Shown: positions 25,096 to 34,297, numbered from the stretch's first letter. The stretch is DNA of 64,000 nucleotides from Pseudomonas sp. Ant30-3 (GCF_000690905.1 NZ_JMCL01000057.1:27752-91751), one strand, 5' to 3'. Numbers and translations are program-made. Notes: a model not told the origin generated them from the sequence alone.

Positions 25096-27459
25096 TTAAC
25101 TGGCGTAAAGTTCGTCTTCCAGTTCATGGATGGCCTGGTTGTAACCGGCCTTGCCACCAAATGCCTTAACCAGTTCGAGGGGGGCACCGATCTGGATGAA
25201 AGGGTCGAGCTGGAGGATTTTGATGTCCTCGATATGCTCAACACCGGTATCGGCGTATTTATCTAACAACGCCTCCAGCACTTGCCGAGCCGCGCCGGAA
25301 TACTTGGCAAAGTAATTGCGCTTTTTCACCTGCTCAGCACGCTCCTTGCGCGATAAGGCAGGTTGGTCGAAGGCGACATGGCAGACAAGGTCAAACGGAT
25401 CGAGGGGCTTACCCTGCTTCTTTTCCACTTCCTCTGCCAGGGCTTCCCACATCACACCTTGTGCGGCCATCTCGTCGATGATGGCCTTCTTCTGCTCGGC
25501 ATCACTCCAGCGGCGCAGGAAGTCATCCAGCGAGGCGAACTGTTTTTGTACGCAGGTGCGGGTGTAGTCGTGCAGCGACTCAGTGATCAGGTGGCCATCT
25601 GGTCCGTAGTACTGCACACGCTCGGCAATGACGTAGATCGGGATGCTGTCGATAACGTATTTGATGCGCTTCTTGCCGTCATCGTCGCCTGTGAACTCCA
25701 GGTCATCAGCCTCGGCATTGTTGCCGGAACTGATGCCATCGTCCTCCATCAGGTCATCGGGTGGCACGGGCGGTACGCCGCCTTCGGGGGTGTAGATCAC
25801 CACCGGATCGCCGTCGAAGGCTGGGTCGGCAAACAGCTCGGTGGCCTTCTTGAAGTCCATGATGGTGAACCAGTATTTACCGAAATCCTCGTTTATGCGT
25901 GTGCCGCGCCCGATAATCTGCTTGAACTCGGTCATCGACTTGATGTGCTGGTCGAGTACGATCAGTTTGCAGGTCTGCGCATCGACGCCGGTGGTCATCA
26001 GCTTGCTGGTGGTTGCGATGACTGGGTAGCGCTCTTCCGGGTTGATGAAGTTATCCAGCTCGGCTTTGCCTTCCTGATCATCGCCGGTAATACGCATGAC
26101 GTATTTGCGGTTCTCTGCAATGCGCTCCGGGTTAAGGTTGACTAGGCTCTGGCGCATGCGCTCTGCGTGGTTGATATCGTCGCAGAAGATGATGGTCTTC
26201 TGGAACGGATCCGTGGCCTTGAGGAACTCGGTAACTTTCAATGCAACCAGTTGGGTGCGCGCTTCAATTACCAAGGTGCGGTCCATATCCTTGAGGTTGT
26301 AGATGCGGTCTTCGATCAGCTCGCCATTCTTATCGAGCATGCCTTTGGGCGGACGCCATCCCTGAAGGTCTTTGTCGAAGTCGATACGCACCACCTTATA
26401 AGGTGCGAGGAAGCCATCTTCGATACCCTGCTTAAGGGTGTAGGTGTACACCGGTTCACCGAAGTAAGTGATGCTGGAAACCTCTTTGGTTTCCTTCGGT
26501 GTGGCGGTGAGGCCGACGTGGGTGGCGCTGGAGAAGTAATCGAGAATTTCGCGCCATGCGGAATCCTCGGCGGCACTGCCACGGTGGCATTCGTCAATCA
26601 CAATCAGATCGAAGAAGTCGCGAGAGAACTGCTTGTAGATGTTCATCTCCTCTTCAGTGCCTGTCACGGCCTGATAAAGCGACAGGTAGATCTCATAGGA
26701 GGTGTCGATCTGACGCCTGGCGATCTTGGTCATCGCCCGGCCGAACGGTTTGAAGTCGTTGTTCTTGGTTTGATCGACCAGGATGTTGCGGTCGGCGAGA
26801 AACAGAATGCGTTTCTTCTGTTTGGATTTCCAGAGCCGCCAGATGATCTGGAAGGCAGTGTAGGTCTTGCCGGTGCCGGTGGCCATAACTAGCAGCGCGC
26901 GATTCTGCCCACGTGCCACGGCTTCGACCGTGCGGTTGATGGCGTTCATTTGGTAGTAGCGAGGCATACGCCCGGAGCCGTCGTCGTAATAGGGTGCTTC
27001 GATCTTGTGCTGAACTTGGTCGTTCAAGCCCTTCCACTGGCAGTATCGCTGCCAGAGTTCGTCAGGACTGGGGAACTGGTCGAGGCTGAGTTCGGTTTCT
27101 ACTTGGCTGCCTGTGCCACTGCGGTCATGAAACAGAAAGCCATCGCCATTGCTGGAGAACACGAATGGCACATCCAACGTCTCCGCGTAACCCAGAGCCT
27201 GCTGCATACCGGAGCCGACGGAGTGCTTGTTGTCTTTCGCCTCGATCACGGCGATAGGCAGATTGGCTTGGTGGTAGAGGATGAAGTCTGCGCGGCGTGC
27301 TTCTCCACGGCTGTGTAGTTTGCCCCGGACGATGATGCGGCCCTTGGTAAAGCTGACTTCCTCGCGCACCTGCTTATGCATGTCCCAGCCAGATTGCTGG
27401 ATGGCAGGTGCGATGTACTTGCTGCAGATGTCTCGCTCGGTAAGCGACTTTTTGTCCAT
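25096..27459 (-). CDS. hsdR: type I restriction subunit HsdR (EcoEI type)
   Basis: A 787-residue motor and nuclease subunit. An N-terminal PD-(D/E)xK nuclease site is seen in DFILYHQ...AVIEAKDNK, then the SF2 translocase: ATGTGKT, DECH, GLTATP and a GRGTR motif VI, and the EcoEI-type C-terminal domain. It cuts unmethylated DNA far from the recognition site after translocation. The ATG at 27459 is chosen for GGGAATC upstream and because the frame before it runs into the element end. All motifs look intact. Confidence 0.93.
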   Translation of the reverse strand: MDKKSLTERDICSKYIAPAIQQSGWDMHKQVREEVSFTKGRIIVRGKLHSRGEARRADFILYHQANLPIAVIEAKDNKHSVGSGMQQALGYAETLDVPFVFSSNGDGFLFHDRSGTGSQVETELSLDQFPSPDELWQRYCQWKGLNDQVQHKIEAPYYDDGSGRMPRYYQMNAINRTVEAVARGQNRALLVMATGTGKTYTAFQIIWRLWKSKQKKRILFLADRNILVDQTKNNDFKPFGRAMTKIARRQIDTSYEIYLSLYQAVTGTEEEMNIYKQFSRDFFDLIVIDECHRGSAAEDSAWREILDYFSSATHVGLTATPKETKEVSSITYFGEPVYTYTLKQGIEDGFLAPYKVVRIDFDKDLQGWRPPKGMLDKNGELIEDRIYNLKDMDRTLVIEARTQLVALKVTEFLKATDPFQKTIIFCDDINHAERMRQSLVNLNPERIAENRKYVMRITGDDQEGKAELDNFINPEERYPVIATTSKLMTTGVDAQTCKLIVLDQHIKSMTEFKQIIGRGTRINEDFGKYWFTIMDFKKATELFADPAFDGDPVVIYTPEGGVPPVPPDDLMEDDGISSGNNAEADDLEFTGDDDGKKRIKYVIDSIPIYVIAERVQYYGPDGHLITESLHDYTRTCVQKQFASLDDFLRRWSDAEQKKAIIDEMAAQGVMWEALAEEVEKKQGKPLDPFDLVCHVAFDQPALSRKERAEQVKKRNYFAKYSGAARQVLEALLDKYADTGVEHIEDIKILQLDPFIQIGAPLELVKAFGGKAGYNQAIHELEDELYAS

Positions 27460-27617
27460 GCTCTGATTCCCTTTCAAGCCGGCATGGTCGCTCCATCCCA
27501 GCACTGCTGATCTTACTTGGCAGGCACAAATGTACCTTGATTTGCGTTGCCAACGTGAGCAGCGGCTAATTCCCGAGTTGGGCACGGTTAAGTGGGACAT
27601 CTAGCGACGGCTTGTGG

Positions 27618-27727
27618 CCGTTCTCTGCCGATCATGGTTACAACGCGTGTTGGTCAAATCCGATGCAATCGCTGGTCAGGACGAATGCAAGTGACTGGTC
27701 GGGTCGAATGCAAACGGGTGGTCAAGT
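27618..27727 (-). repeat. right inverted end of the hsd element
   Basis: On the minus strand it begins ACTTGACCACCC and has three TTGCAT...GACCA units, then CATGATCGGCAGAGAACG; it mirrors the left end at 21396. Confidence 0.65.
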
Positions 27728-27876
27728 GGAGCGCAATTTCGCAGCATGCCGGCGGCGATGCTTTCAGCTCCCTGGCGGATCTTCTCAACTGCAATCCTGG
27801 CTATGCTGAAGTCTGTTTGCGCTTCATCCATAACCGCGGCCAACAGGCGTTCATCGACATTTTCAGTGCTATCCAT
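27728..27876 (-). pseudogene. 5' part of the plasmid gene split by the hsd element
   Basis: Starts with ATG at 27876 behind a near-perfect ribosome binding site (CGGAGGATCAA) and reads about 50 codons (MDSTENVDERLLAAV...) until it meets the right end of the hsd element. The rest of the gene lies at 21023-21395 in the same orientation and frame. This shows that the hsd cassette is an insertion. Confidence 0.6.
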
Positions 27877-27969
27877 TTGATCCTCCGTTGATAATTATTT
27901 ACCTCCATTTCAAGTTCGCATTCAATTGAAAAAACCCAAGCTCCCGGTGGCCAAACCTAACTCACAAAA

Positions 27970-27990
27970 AAGGCCGGGTTCACCGGCCTT
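27970..27990 (-). terminator. Rho-independent terminator
   Basis: Stem AAGGCCGG/CCGGCCTT with T-runs on both strands; it would end the mvaT-like transcript and is usable in both directions. Confidence 0.8.
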
Positions 27991-28020
27991 TTATTTTAGA
28001 AGATCCGCGGTAGCGCAAAC

Positions 28021-28380
28021 TCACTGGGTTCGCCATGTCTCGACTACAGCAGCGCCATGCTCTTGCTTCCACTCCTTGAGCGTCTTGTGGTTGCCGCCCT
28101 TGGTCTCAACGAGCTCACCCGTGTTGGGGTTGCGGTAGACCTTGACTGCTCGTTGCGCACGAGGTTTGCCAGGCTGATGGGTAATTTGCTTTCGATAGTC
28201 CGGATCAAGAATCGCGATGATGTCGCGCAGGCTCTTGCCATACTCAGACATCAAGGCCCGCAGCTTTTTCTCGAACTCCATCTCTTTCAAAAGGGCTTCA
28301 TTTCCGCTCAGCTTCTCCAGTCGTTCCTGAAGCTCCTTGATGGCTTCCTCTGTGGCTCGGTATTCGGTGATGAGGGACAT
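28021..28380 (-). CDS. MvaT/MvaU-family H-NS-like nucleoid protein
   Basis: A 119-residue protein with an N-terminal coiled-coil (residues 5-60) for oligomerisation and a C-terminal DNA-binding part with the MvaT hallmark VYRNPNTGELVETKGGNHKTLKEW. MvaT proteins are the Pseudomonas counterparts of H-NS: they coat AT-rich DNA and silence foreign genes. Plasmid copies such as Pmr of pCAR1 are known to lower the cost of carrying the plasmid. AAGGAGACAAG precedes the ATG at 28380; longer frames upstream are not supported. Confidence 0.92.
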   Translation of the reverse strand: MSLITEYRATEEAIKELQERLEKLSGNEALLKEMEFEKKLRALMSEYGKSLRDIIAILDPDYRKQITHQPGKPRAQRAVKVYRNPNTGELVETKGGNHKTLKEWKQEHGAAVVETWRTQ

Positions 28381-28451
28381 CTTGTCTCCTTGGTCTGGGT
28401 TACATGGCCCTGAGCCGTGACGGTGCGCGCCAGGCTTGCTAGGGCTGCTGG

Positions 28452-28553
28452 TTAGATCATGCCTGCCGATGCAAGGAATGCATAGCCCGCAAGGAATCCG
28501 GCGGAAGGCCAGAATGCGTAAAATTGAATGTCGACGAACAGTTTCTTGTTCAT
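28452..28553 (-). CDS. possible 33-residue membrane peptide
   Basis: A short frame in the 188-base gap between two genes: MNKKLFVDIQFYAFW followed by a hydrophobic stretch. The pattern looks protein-like but there is no ribosome binding site. Weak call. Confidence 0.25.
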   Translation of the reverse strand: MNKKLFVDIQFYAFWPSAGFLAGYAFLASAGMI

Positions 28554-28567
28554 GGCGTCCAGGAGGG

Positions 28568-29194
28568 CTAAGCCTCCTCCTCCAAACGGTTGATTTCGGC
28601 AATTACGCCCTGCATGTTTTCGATCGCAATTTCGGCGGCTTCCCGGGCCTTGCCGAACAGTGATTCCTTACCTTCAAGCAGGGAGTCGAGGCGGTTGTTC
28701 TCGCGCCGGAGCTGCTTCGCAATGGAATCAAAGTCTTCACCCTCGGGAGGTTTCTTGCCCTGGAGCTTGAGTTCCATGGCTTCGGACTGCTTTAACATTA
28801 GATCGCGAACGACAGTACGCTGAGTCGCACTTTGCTCGTCGAAGCCATTAATGCTTTCGAAAACCTTCACGGCTGCTTTCACACTGGACAAGGCTTTGGT
28901 GCCAACTTCGGACTTCCCTGCCTTGGTTTGAGTGGCTGCCTGTTGAGTATTCACGCCAGGTGCAACATTGCTGCTCGAGGGAGCGCTGCTACCACCAGCC
29001 TGGCCGCCGCCGGCCTCGGCCGTGTTTTCTTCGGTACAACCCTCAGTCATCTGATGAGAAATACTCGCCGTACCCTCCTGGGCCTTGTTCGTAGCATCTG
29101 CATCATCAGCGGAAGGGATGGACGCAGAGCCACCCTCGCCACCGAAGAGGTTCGGGCCAAAATCCATTACGGTGTCGTCCTGAGTTGTTTGCAT
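28568..29194 (-). CDS. hypothetical acidic protein with coiled coil
   Basis: A 208-residue protein with AAAAGGAG before its ATG. Residues 10-95 are low-complexity (Ala, Gly, Ser, Glu, Thr) and probably disordered; residues 120-208 form a long charged helix, likely a coiled coil (KSLF, RRENNRLDSLLEGKE). It lies between a ParB-domain gene and the MvaT-like gene on the same strand, so a role in plasmid maintenance or nucleoid structure is possible but unproven. Confidence 0.6.
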   Translation of the reverse strand: MQTTQDDTVMDFGPNLFGGEGGSASIPSADDADATNKAQEGTASISHQMTEGCTEENTAEAGGGQAGGSSAPSSSNVAPGVNTQQAATQTKAGKSEVGTKALSSVKAAVKVFESINGFDEQSATQRTVVRDLMLKQSEAMELKLQGKKPPEGEDFDSIAKQLRRENNRLDSLLEGKESLFGKAREAAEIAIENMQGVIAEINRLEEEA

Positions 29195-29259
29195 GCGGGG
29201 TACTCCTTTTCTGTTCGGGCTTTAACCTATGAAATCACCCTTCCAGAAAATCCCAACAC

Positions 29260-30249
29260 TCATGTCTCCTCAGCATATCGGGCCTGCATTTTTGCCTTCA
29301 CCCGATTTTCTAGCCTCTTGGCTACGTCAACAACGAATGCAAGGAACTGAAGATCCAGGCCCTCTTCAACCTCATTCATGATGTCGTCGGCAACGCCCTC
29401 AGCTTCTCGGCCAAATTGCATTCCAGCATCAGCCATTTCGAACAGGAGCTGAGCCGCCGGCTTTCTCTCATAGGTATAGAAAACGTCCGATTCTTGCTCA
29501 ATCGCGGCTATTTGGTTTGCCGGTGCATCAGGGGCTGATGCGCCATCTTCATTTTCATCATCGTCAAGCGGTACTGGCGGAGGCAGGAGACCGTTTTTAT
29601 CTGAGAGCGGAAGTGGCTTATTAGGCATCGCAGGTTTCGACCTACCCTCCTCCCTCATGTCCTTCGCAGCCTTACGAATTGCCTTAGGCCCGCGGCTACA
29701 CAGTTCTTGCTGTGCTTTTTTTTCCAGCTTAGCCACCTGCTCCGCTGCGGATACGCTTACGTCGCCGGCCTTGACAGCATCCAGCAGCTCCGGGGTGCCG
29801 TCTCGGACAACCTTGCACGCAGAAGACACAGAGCGCGGACTGATACCCAGTACTTTGGCTGCCTCCTCAATAGCCATTTTTGCGGCTTCCAGCTCCTGCC
29901 CGGCGGCCTTTTCCAGGTCAACAGTGATAGCGCTACTCCCGCGCAGTGAGGACAGCTCGGCAGCGATCAAAGCCCGTTGTGCAACGGTGAGCTGCCGGCG
30001 ATAGAGGTTAAGCGAGAGGACATAACCTAGGGCATCATCTCCTGTGTATTCCTCTGTTCGGGGTTCGATCAGCAGATCTTTGCAAACGCGGTACCGGTTG
30101 CGCCCATCAAGGATCTTTCCTTCATAGAGAACGATCGAGGCACGCTGTCCGTTGACATCAATATCTTCAAGCAGGGCTTCGTAGTCATCTCCGATGATTA
30201 GCGGAAATAGCTGAGCGTAATCGTGAAACTCAAGATCATAGCTTTGCAT
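29260..30249 (-). CDS. ParB N-terminal-domain protein (second ParB-like)
   Basis: A 329-residue protein with a ParB/Spo0J nuclease-type N-terminal domain (LFPLIIGDDYEALLEDI, then YEGKILDGRNRYRVCKDL at about 42-60) and a central helix-turn-helix region (AAKVLGISPRSVSSACKV at about 133-150). The C-terminal third is acidic and flexible, then helical. It is distinct from the parB at 31905 and not paired with a ParA. Family members act in partition or as transcription regulators (KorB, Noc). Which applies here is not shown. Confidence 0.75.
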   Translation of the reverse strand: MQSYDLEFHDYAQLFPLIIGDDYEALLEDIDVNGQRASIVLYEGKILDGRNRYRVCKDLLIEPRTEEYTGDDALGYVLSLNLYRRQLTVAQRALIAAELSSLRGSSAITVDLEKAAGQELEAAKMAIEEAAKVLGISPRSVSSACKVVRDGTPELLDAVKAGDVSVSAAEQVAKLEKKAQQELCSRGPKAIRKAAKDMREEGRSKPAMPNKPLPLSDKNGLLPPPVPLDDDENEDGASAPDAPANQIAAIEQESDVFYTYERKPAAQLLFEMADAGMQFGREAEGVADDIMNEVEEGLDLQFLAFVVDVAKRLENRVKAKMQARYAEET

Positions 30250-30386
30250 AAGCAGCTTCTCGTTCCTGTTTTATCCAAGAACGATACGTCGAAGACGCGC
30301 ACAAGTGACGCTTTTTCAGGTCGTTTTTACGTCTGAATTCGCGATCATTGTTGCTACCCTAGGCTCAATCTTCATTCAAAAAAAAA

Positions 30387-30405
30387 CCCTGCCGTATAAG
30401 CAGGG
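30387..30405 (-). terminator. Rho-independent terminator (minus strand)
   Basis: Stem CCCTGC/GCAGGG with a long A-run on its left, read as T on the minus strand; ends the gene at 30446-30643. Confidence 0.7.
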
Positions 30406-30445
30406 GTTGGTGTTCTAGAGAAGCCCAGACAATAAAAAATCTAAA

Positions 30446-30643
30446 TTAAATCTTCTCTTGAAGTTGGCTTATTAGTTCTTCGAGTGCTGCTTGATCCGGT
30501 TTTGTGTCAACGAATCTAAGCGACTTGTCTGAAAGGACTTCCATGACACCCCATTTCAATTCATGCAAATCCTGGCCCGGCTCTGGTGGCGTTTCCCAGT
30601 AGGGAAAGCTTCTGACTACATGGGGCGGCATCTTTGTGATCAT
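30446..30643 (-). CDS. small hypothetical protein
   Basis: A 65-residue soluble protein with a helical C-terminal end (PDQAALEELISQLQEKI). It has no strong ribosome binding site but is followed by a good terminator. Upstream of it, 30651-31204 holds no gene I can support; there is only a CCGGAGC/GCTCCGG stem near 31000 and GC-rich repeats of GGCCT. Confidence 0.45.
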   Translation of the reverse strand: MITKMPPHVVRSFPYWETPPEPGQDLHELKWGVMEVLSDKSLRFVDTKPDQAALEELISQLQEKI

Positions 30644-31204
30644 GGCTGAATCTCGGTATTTTCTGTCAAGGCAAAGGCTGCATGCTAATCAGTGTATAGA
30701 TATACAGTTCCGCATCACTACACAAAAACGGCGTCAAAAGGTCGTCATTTTTCAGCTCGTAAACGGGTCGCAGAACGGCAAAAACCTATAAAAAGTTGTT
30801 TCATAGCACAGCATAAGCTAGGGCCATGTCTACAGCAAACACTAGGCCATCACAGACCATTTAAGGCGTAATTAGTTTCATTAATTGATGCTTTGAGTTT
30901 TCTGCCCGGCGTAAGCTCGATCCTTTACACACAAGGAAGGCGAACAGGCTGGTGAAAGCATAGATTACTACGAGGATCTATGTAGATCATTTCCCGACCG
31001 GAGCCTGGGATGCTCCGGGACAGCCTCCTTTGAGCTTCCCTGCTAGGCCTGCGGCCTCCTGGCCTACTCTCTGCTCGCACTAGAGCAACAGAGTAACGAA
31101 TGAGCTGGAGGGTCAATTGCGATTCGTGCAAAAGGATGCGCTTGTGCGATTCCTTGAGGTCAACTTCACTCGCCCAGATCTCGGAGCAAGGCACCGACGC
31201 TGGT

Positions 31205-31510
31205 TCACCCGCACTCACTCACTGACACCTTTGGCCCAAGCCAACCTTGCCTGCGCACCTCGTCCATCGCCGCTTCCAACTCAGGGATCGAGGATATGTC
31301 GCAAGAAACCGTCGGTTTTTTTCCTTTGCGGTCTGTAGGCAACTGCAATATCACCTGTTCAGGATCGCTCAGTGACACCTGGAACTTTACGCTCGGAAGC
31401 CCGCTGAAGGTGATGCTCGCCTTCGTTTGGTTCACCTCAGCTGAGGCCTGTCGCACCTCACCTTCGTGCTCATACGCCAGCGAGATACGGTGTTTGGTTG
31501 AATTGCTCAT
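31205..31510 (-). CDS. hypothetical protein downstream of parB
   Basis: A 101-residue beta-rich protein. Its start lies inside the end of the preceding gene (overlap of 41 nt in another frame). GGGATT precedes the ATG. No family recognised; it is the last gene of the parA-parB transcription unit by position. Confidence 0.5.
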   Translation of the reverse strand: MSNSTKHRISLAYEHEGEVRQASAEVNQTKASITFSGLPSVKFQVSLSDPEQVILQLPTDRKGKKPTVSCDISSIPELEAAMDEVRRQGWLGPKVSVSECG

Positions 31511-31790
31511 AGATAATCCCTGGAGCTTGGTCCACGCAAATTTGCGTAACGCTTAATGCTTTGTTCTGAGCCCGCGCTTCACCGCGGATGAACCGATCTT
31601 CGCTGCTCAACATGTGAATCCGAGCGGGGGCTGAACACTTCAGCCAGTGCTCTGAAATTACCGAAAACAGCTCAATCCGGCTCAGGCCGTGCAGGTGCTC
31701 AGGCTCAATCTTTGACAGCTGTGCGAGAGCGGCGAATCGTGTCTGCGGTTGCACCACTCTGTGTTCTGGTTGCGCGACTGCGGTTGCCAT
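31470..31790 (-). CDS. hypothetical protein downstream of parB
   Basis: A 106-residue protein, 114 nt downstream of parB on the same strand, with ATAAGGACAT before its ATG. Helical, no motif. Overlaps the following gene by 41 nt, which is large; one of the two starts may be misplaced. Confidence 0.5.
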   Translation of the reverse strand: MATAVAQPEHRVVQPQTRFAALAQLSKIEPEHLHGLSRIELFSVISEHWLKCSAPARIHMLSSEDRFIRGEARAQNKALSVTQICVDQAPGIIYEQFNQTPYLAGV

Positions 31791-31904
31791 ATGTCCTTAT
31801 CTCGTAGTCTAAAAAACCATATTCTGTCATGGCACATCGCCTTCGTGTGCACGTTTTCTAACCTGTTTCGCGTCTGAAATATTTAGTTACAAAGCAAATG
31901 TGAA

Positions 31905-32933
31905 TCATTCGCTCTCGATCAAAGAACGGTCAATTGTCTTTAAAAAGGCCTCGAACTGCTCCGCAATCAGTTTCGCGTCGACACTTTTCTCACAACGAAG
32001 CTCGACTTTTTTTCCTTCTACGCGAACCCGGCCAATACCACTGATCTCAGTATCGGTGAATTTGCTGGACGAGTTTTGCTGGGTCCGTGAAGCAATTTCC
32101 TTAGCTAGCCAACGTAGGGCGTGTTCTTGTGTCCATTGCTCATCACGCATCGCCGTCACGGCTCGCAGAAGTAGTTCGGGCTCTTTGCTGCTGAATTCAA
32201 TAAAATCCTTTGCCCGCTTCCCACCGATGAGTCCTGGATTCGTGTCCAGAATGGCTTTCACTTCATTAGGTAGGTCCATCAGCAATAGGCATCTACTCAC
32301 TATCGAGTGATTGACTCCTAACCGGCGGCCCAGCGCCCTGACAGATGGCTCACCTCCAGAATCCAAAATTTTTGCGTAAGATTTACCTCGCTCGTACTCC
32401 GTGAGCGCTTCTTGGCCTTCGTTGTCCGTCAGCGCAAGGATCTGCGCCAAAGCGTCGTCCATTTCACGGACGTATGACGTAATGGTCTCCCGGCCCAGCA
32501 ATTTGTGAGCACGCCATCTGCGCTCACCGCCGACCAGCTCATAAATGCCATCACCTATAGGTCTGACAGTGACGGGCTTGGCCAAGCCAACAGAAGCGAT
32601 CGAATTTGCAAGGTCTTCGATAGCAGCCTCGCTGAATGCCAGACGTGGCTGGAATGGCGATACCCGTATATTGCTGGTGCTGATCTCAGCTATGACACCG
32701 TTCGCGGCTCCCGTTTCAAGAACCTTGCCGGAGACTTTAGCCTGGCTATTCTCGCCCTCGATGCCTGCTACCGCTTGCTCAGCAACAGGCTCATTGACCT
32801 GTTGCTGAGCAAGCATTTCCCTAACCGAAACTCTTAAATTGGGTTCAGGCAATTCCGCCGGCGTCCTTTTGACGCCAGACATCCAGGTAGGCGCATCTTT
32901 TGGCTTTCCTGGAAAATCCTCTGACTTAGCCAT
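31905..32933 (-). CDS. parB: plasmid partition protein ParB
   Basis: A 342-residue ParB. After a flexible N-terminus come box I/II of the ParB domain (SPFQPR near 95, LVGGERRWRAHKLLG near 135-150, a CTP-binding region in the family), then a helix-turn-helix (ALGRRLGVNHSIVSRCLLL near 205-225) and a C-terminal part. It should bind the palindromes at 33003-33091 and work with ParA for segregation. The ATG at 32933 is chosen for the GGAGAAATT upstream. An array of three binding-site-like palindromes lies between it and parA. Confidence 0.92.
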   Translation of the reverse strand: MAKSEDFPGKPKDAPTWMSGVKRTPAELPEPNLRVSVREMLAQQQVNEPVAEQAVAGIEGENSQAKVSGKVLETGAANGVIAEISTSNIRVSPFQPRLAFSEAAIEDLANSIASVGLAKPVTVRPIGDGIYELVGGERRWRAHKLLGRETITSYVREMDDALAQILALTDNEGQEALTEYERGKSYAKILDSGGEPSVRALGRRLGVNHSIVSRCLLLMDLPNEVKAILDTNPGLIGGKRAKDFIEFSSKEPELLLRAVTAMRDEQWTQEHALRWLAKEIASRTQQNSSSKFTDTEISGIGRVRVEGKKVELRCEKSVDAKLIAEQFEAFLKTIDRSLIESE

Positions 32934-33002
32934 AATTTCTCCGTCAATTAACCGCTGTAACGTGGAGCGCATCTAATCTTTGGGGCTGCTGAAGATCTCA
33001 AG

Positions 33003-33091
33003 TGGTGCTCGGAGCACCAGTTAAGCTCAGCAGACTGATGGTGCTCCGAGCACCAGTGAAGCTCAAAACCCAGGTGGTGCTCCGAGCACCA
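33003..33091. repeat. three 17-bp palindromes between parA and parB (candidate parS)
   Basis: TGGTGCTCSGAGCACCA occurs at 33003-33019, 33039-33055 and 33075-33091: three near-identical palindromes with a strict 36-bp period, one variant in the centre base pair of the first. The spacers also match in part (AGTKAAGCTCA). Position between parA and parB, symmetry and regular spacing fit a centromere or ParB operator. Confidence 0.7.
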
Positions 33092-33092
33092 G

Positions 33093-34226
33093 TCACTGAG
33101 AAGCAAACTCCCGGATTTTTTGGAGTGCTTCGCTAAAAACTGAGCGCATGGAGTCAATAGTTTTGCTGGTAGCGCCCTTCCATACGATCAGAGGAATGCC
33201 TTGATCCAGCGCTTTACCATAGTCTTCTGAGTAATAGAGCTTTTCTTCAGCAACCCGACCAGGGAAGAGATCGTTCAGAACGACAAGGTTATTCAAGATG
33301 CGTTTACGGTTCCTGATGAACATGGTCGGGATTGCTAGAACAACAGGGGAGCGACGGTATGCCTTGGCAAATCGAACCATCCATTCATTCAGCCGCATAA
33401 GGGCGCGGAAAGAGAATTTATCCATCCGAACAGGGCAGATAACAAAGTCGCTAGCGACGATGGAGTTTTTTGTGAGTCGAGAAGCGGTAGGGGCATTGTC
33501 GAAAAGGATCACGTCATAGGCTGACGTATCAATACCGGGAATCTCTCCAGTCCTGGCTCGCTCTAGCCAGTCTGCATACCAGAAATCCATATTGTTCTCT
33601 GCGTCTAAAGCAACAACAAGATCCTCGAGGTACGCATCAGCTGGGATGAGGTGGGGGCCGTTCTCGCCGAATGGTTTTTTGATGACTTGCTCAAAAGACA
33701 ATGGCTCGAATTGTCGACCTCTCAGCTCTGGGCTCAAAAGGTTCCCTAGGTTGCCCTCAACATAGCGCTCTGGAGGAATTCCCATCGATTCAAGGTCAGA
33801 CCTTGCCAAATCTGGGTCATACCCCAGCTCACTCGACGAGTCGCCCTGGGGATCATTATCAATGATAAGAATCCGGAGCCCTTGCATCTGGAGGTAGATT
33901 GCCAGGTTGACCGTTACAGTCGTTTTTCCCGTGCCGCCCTTGGGAACGAAGGTTGATATCACAACCTGCCGTGGTAGCCCCTTTGCTTGACCTTTCGCTC
34001 TACGGATCGCTGCGATATCGAAAATATCACTCAGGGTATAAGCCCGAGTTGGGACAGTGCCGCGAGCAATGCGGCGAATTTCCAGCCCGTTTTCATCCTC
34101 AATGTCCTGAAGACGACGGGTAGTCAATCCAAAACAATCGGCTGCAAATTTTGGGGGGTAGAGGAGGGTGGAGAAATCCGTGAAATAGACGGATTCCTCT
34201 TCAAACTGCTCGCTTGGCTGCTGCAT
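33093..34226 (-). CDS. parA: plasmid partition ATPase ParA (type Ia)
   Basis: A 377-residue ParA with an N-terminal DNA-binding domain (FGLTTRRLQDIEDENGL at about 32-48), the deviant Walker A KGGTGKTT at 96-103, a Walker A' IIDNDPQGD and Walker B VILFDNAPT. The N-terminal extension marks type Ia ParA proteins, which also repress their own promoter. It precedes the palindrome array and parB on the same strand. Confidence 0.93.
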   Translation of the reverse strand: MQQPSEQFEEESVYFTDFSTLLYPPKFAADCFGLTTRRLQDIEDENGLEIRRIARGTVPTRAYTLSDIFDIAAIRRAKGQAKGLPRQVVISTFVPKGGTGKTTVTVNLAIYLQMQGLRILIIDNDPQGDSSSELGYDPDLARSDLESMGIPPERYVEGNLGNLLSPELRGRQFEPLSFEQVIKKPFGENGPHLIPADAYLEDLVVALDAENNMDFWYADWLERARTGEIPGIDTSAYDVILFDNAPTASRLTKNSIVASDFVICPVRMDKFSFRALMRLNEWMVRFAKAYRRSPVVLAIPTMFIRNRKRILNNLVVLNDLFPGRVAEEKLYYSEDYGKALDQGIPLIVWKGATSKTIDSMRSVFSEALQKIREFASQ

Positions 34227-34297
34227 GACGATCCCTGCATTGTTGAATACAGGTGAATCATAATACGTTAAGTCGCTTTTTCAAGAAAAATCATGGT

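Larger units (their letters stand above)
21396..27727. mobile_element. hsd cassette bounded by IS21-type inverted ends
   Basis: Both boundaries start ACTTG(C/A)CCACCC(A/G)TTTGC in inverted orientation and continue as spaced 21-23 bp units related to TTGCATTCGACCTGACCAG (two units on the left, three on the right), then CGGCAGAGAACG. Multiple terminal units of this kind are typical of IS21-family ends. No istA or istB lies between; the content is a type I R-M system. I find no target duplication beyond GG on both sides. Confidence 0.6.

Noticed and set aside
25363..26145. Plus-strand frame opposite hsdR
   Set aside because: hsdR is certain from its motifs; the antisense frame is a by-product.
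30925..31218. 97-codon minus-strand frame in the gap after the parB operon
   Set aside because: Low-complexity, basic, no ribosome binding site; it covers hairpin-forming GC-rich DNA.
32948..33157. Small reading frame with a repeated WCSEHH peptide
   Set aside because: The repeats are the translation of the three parS-like palindromes; no ribosome binding site.
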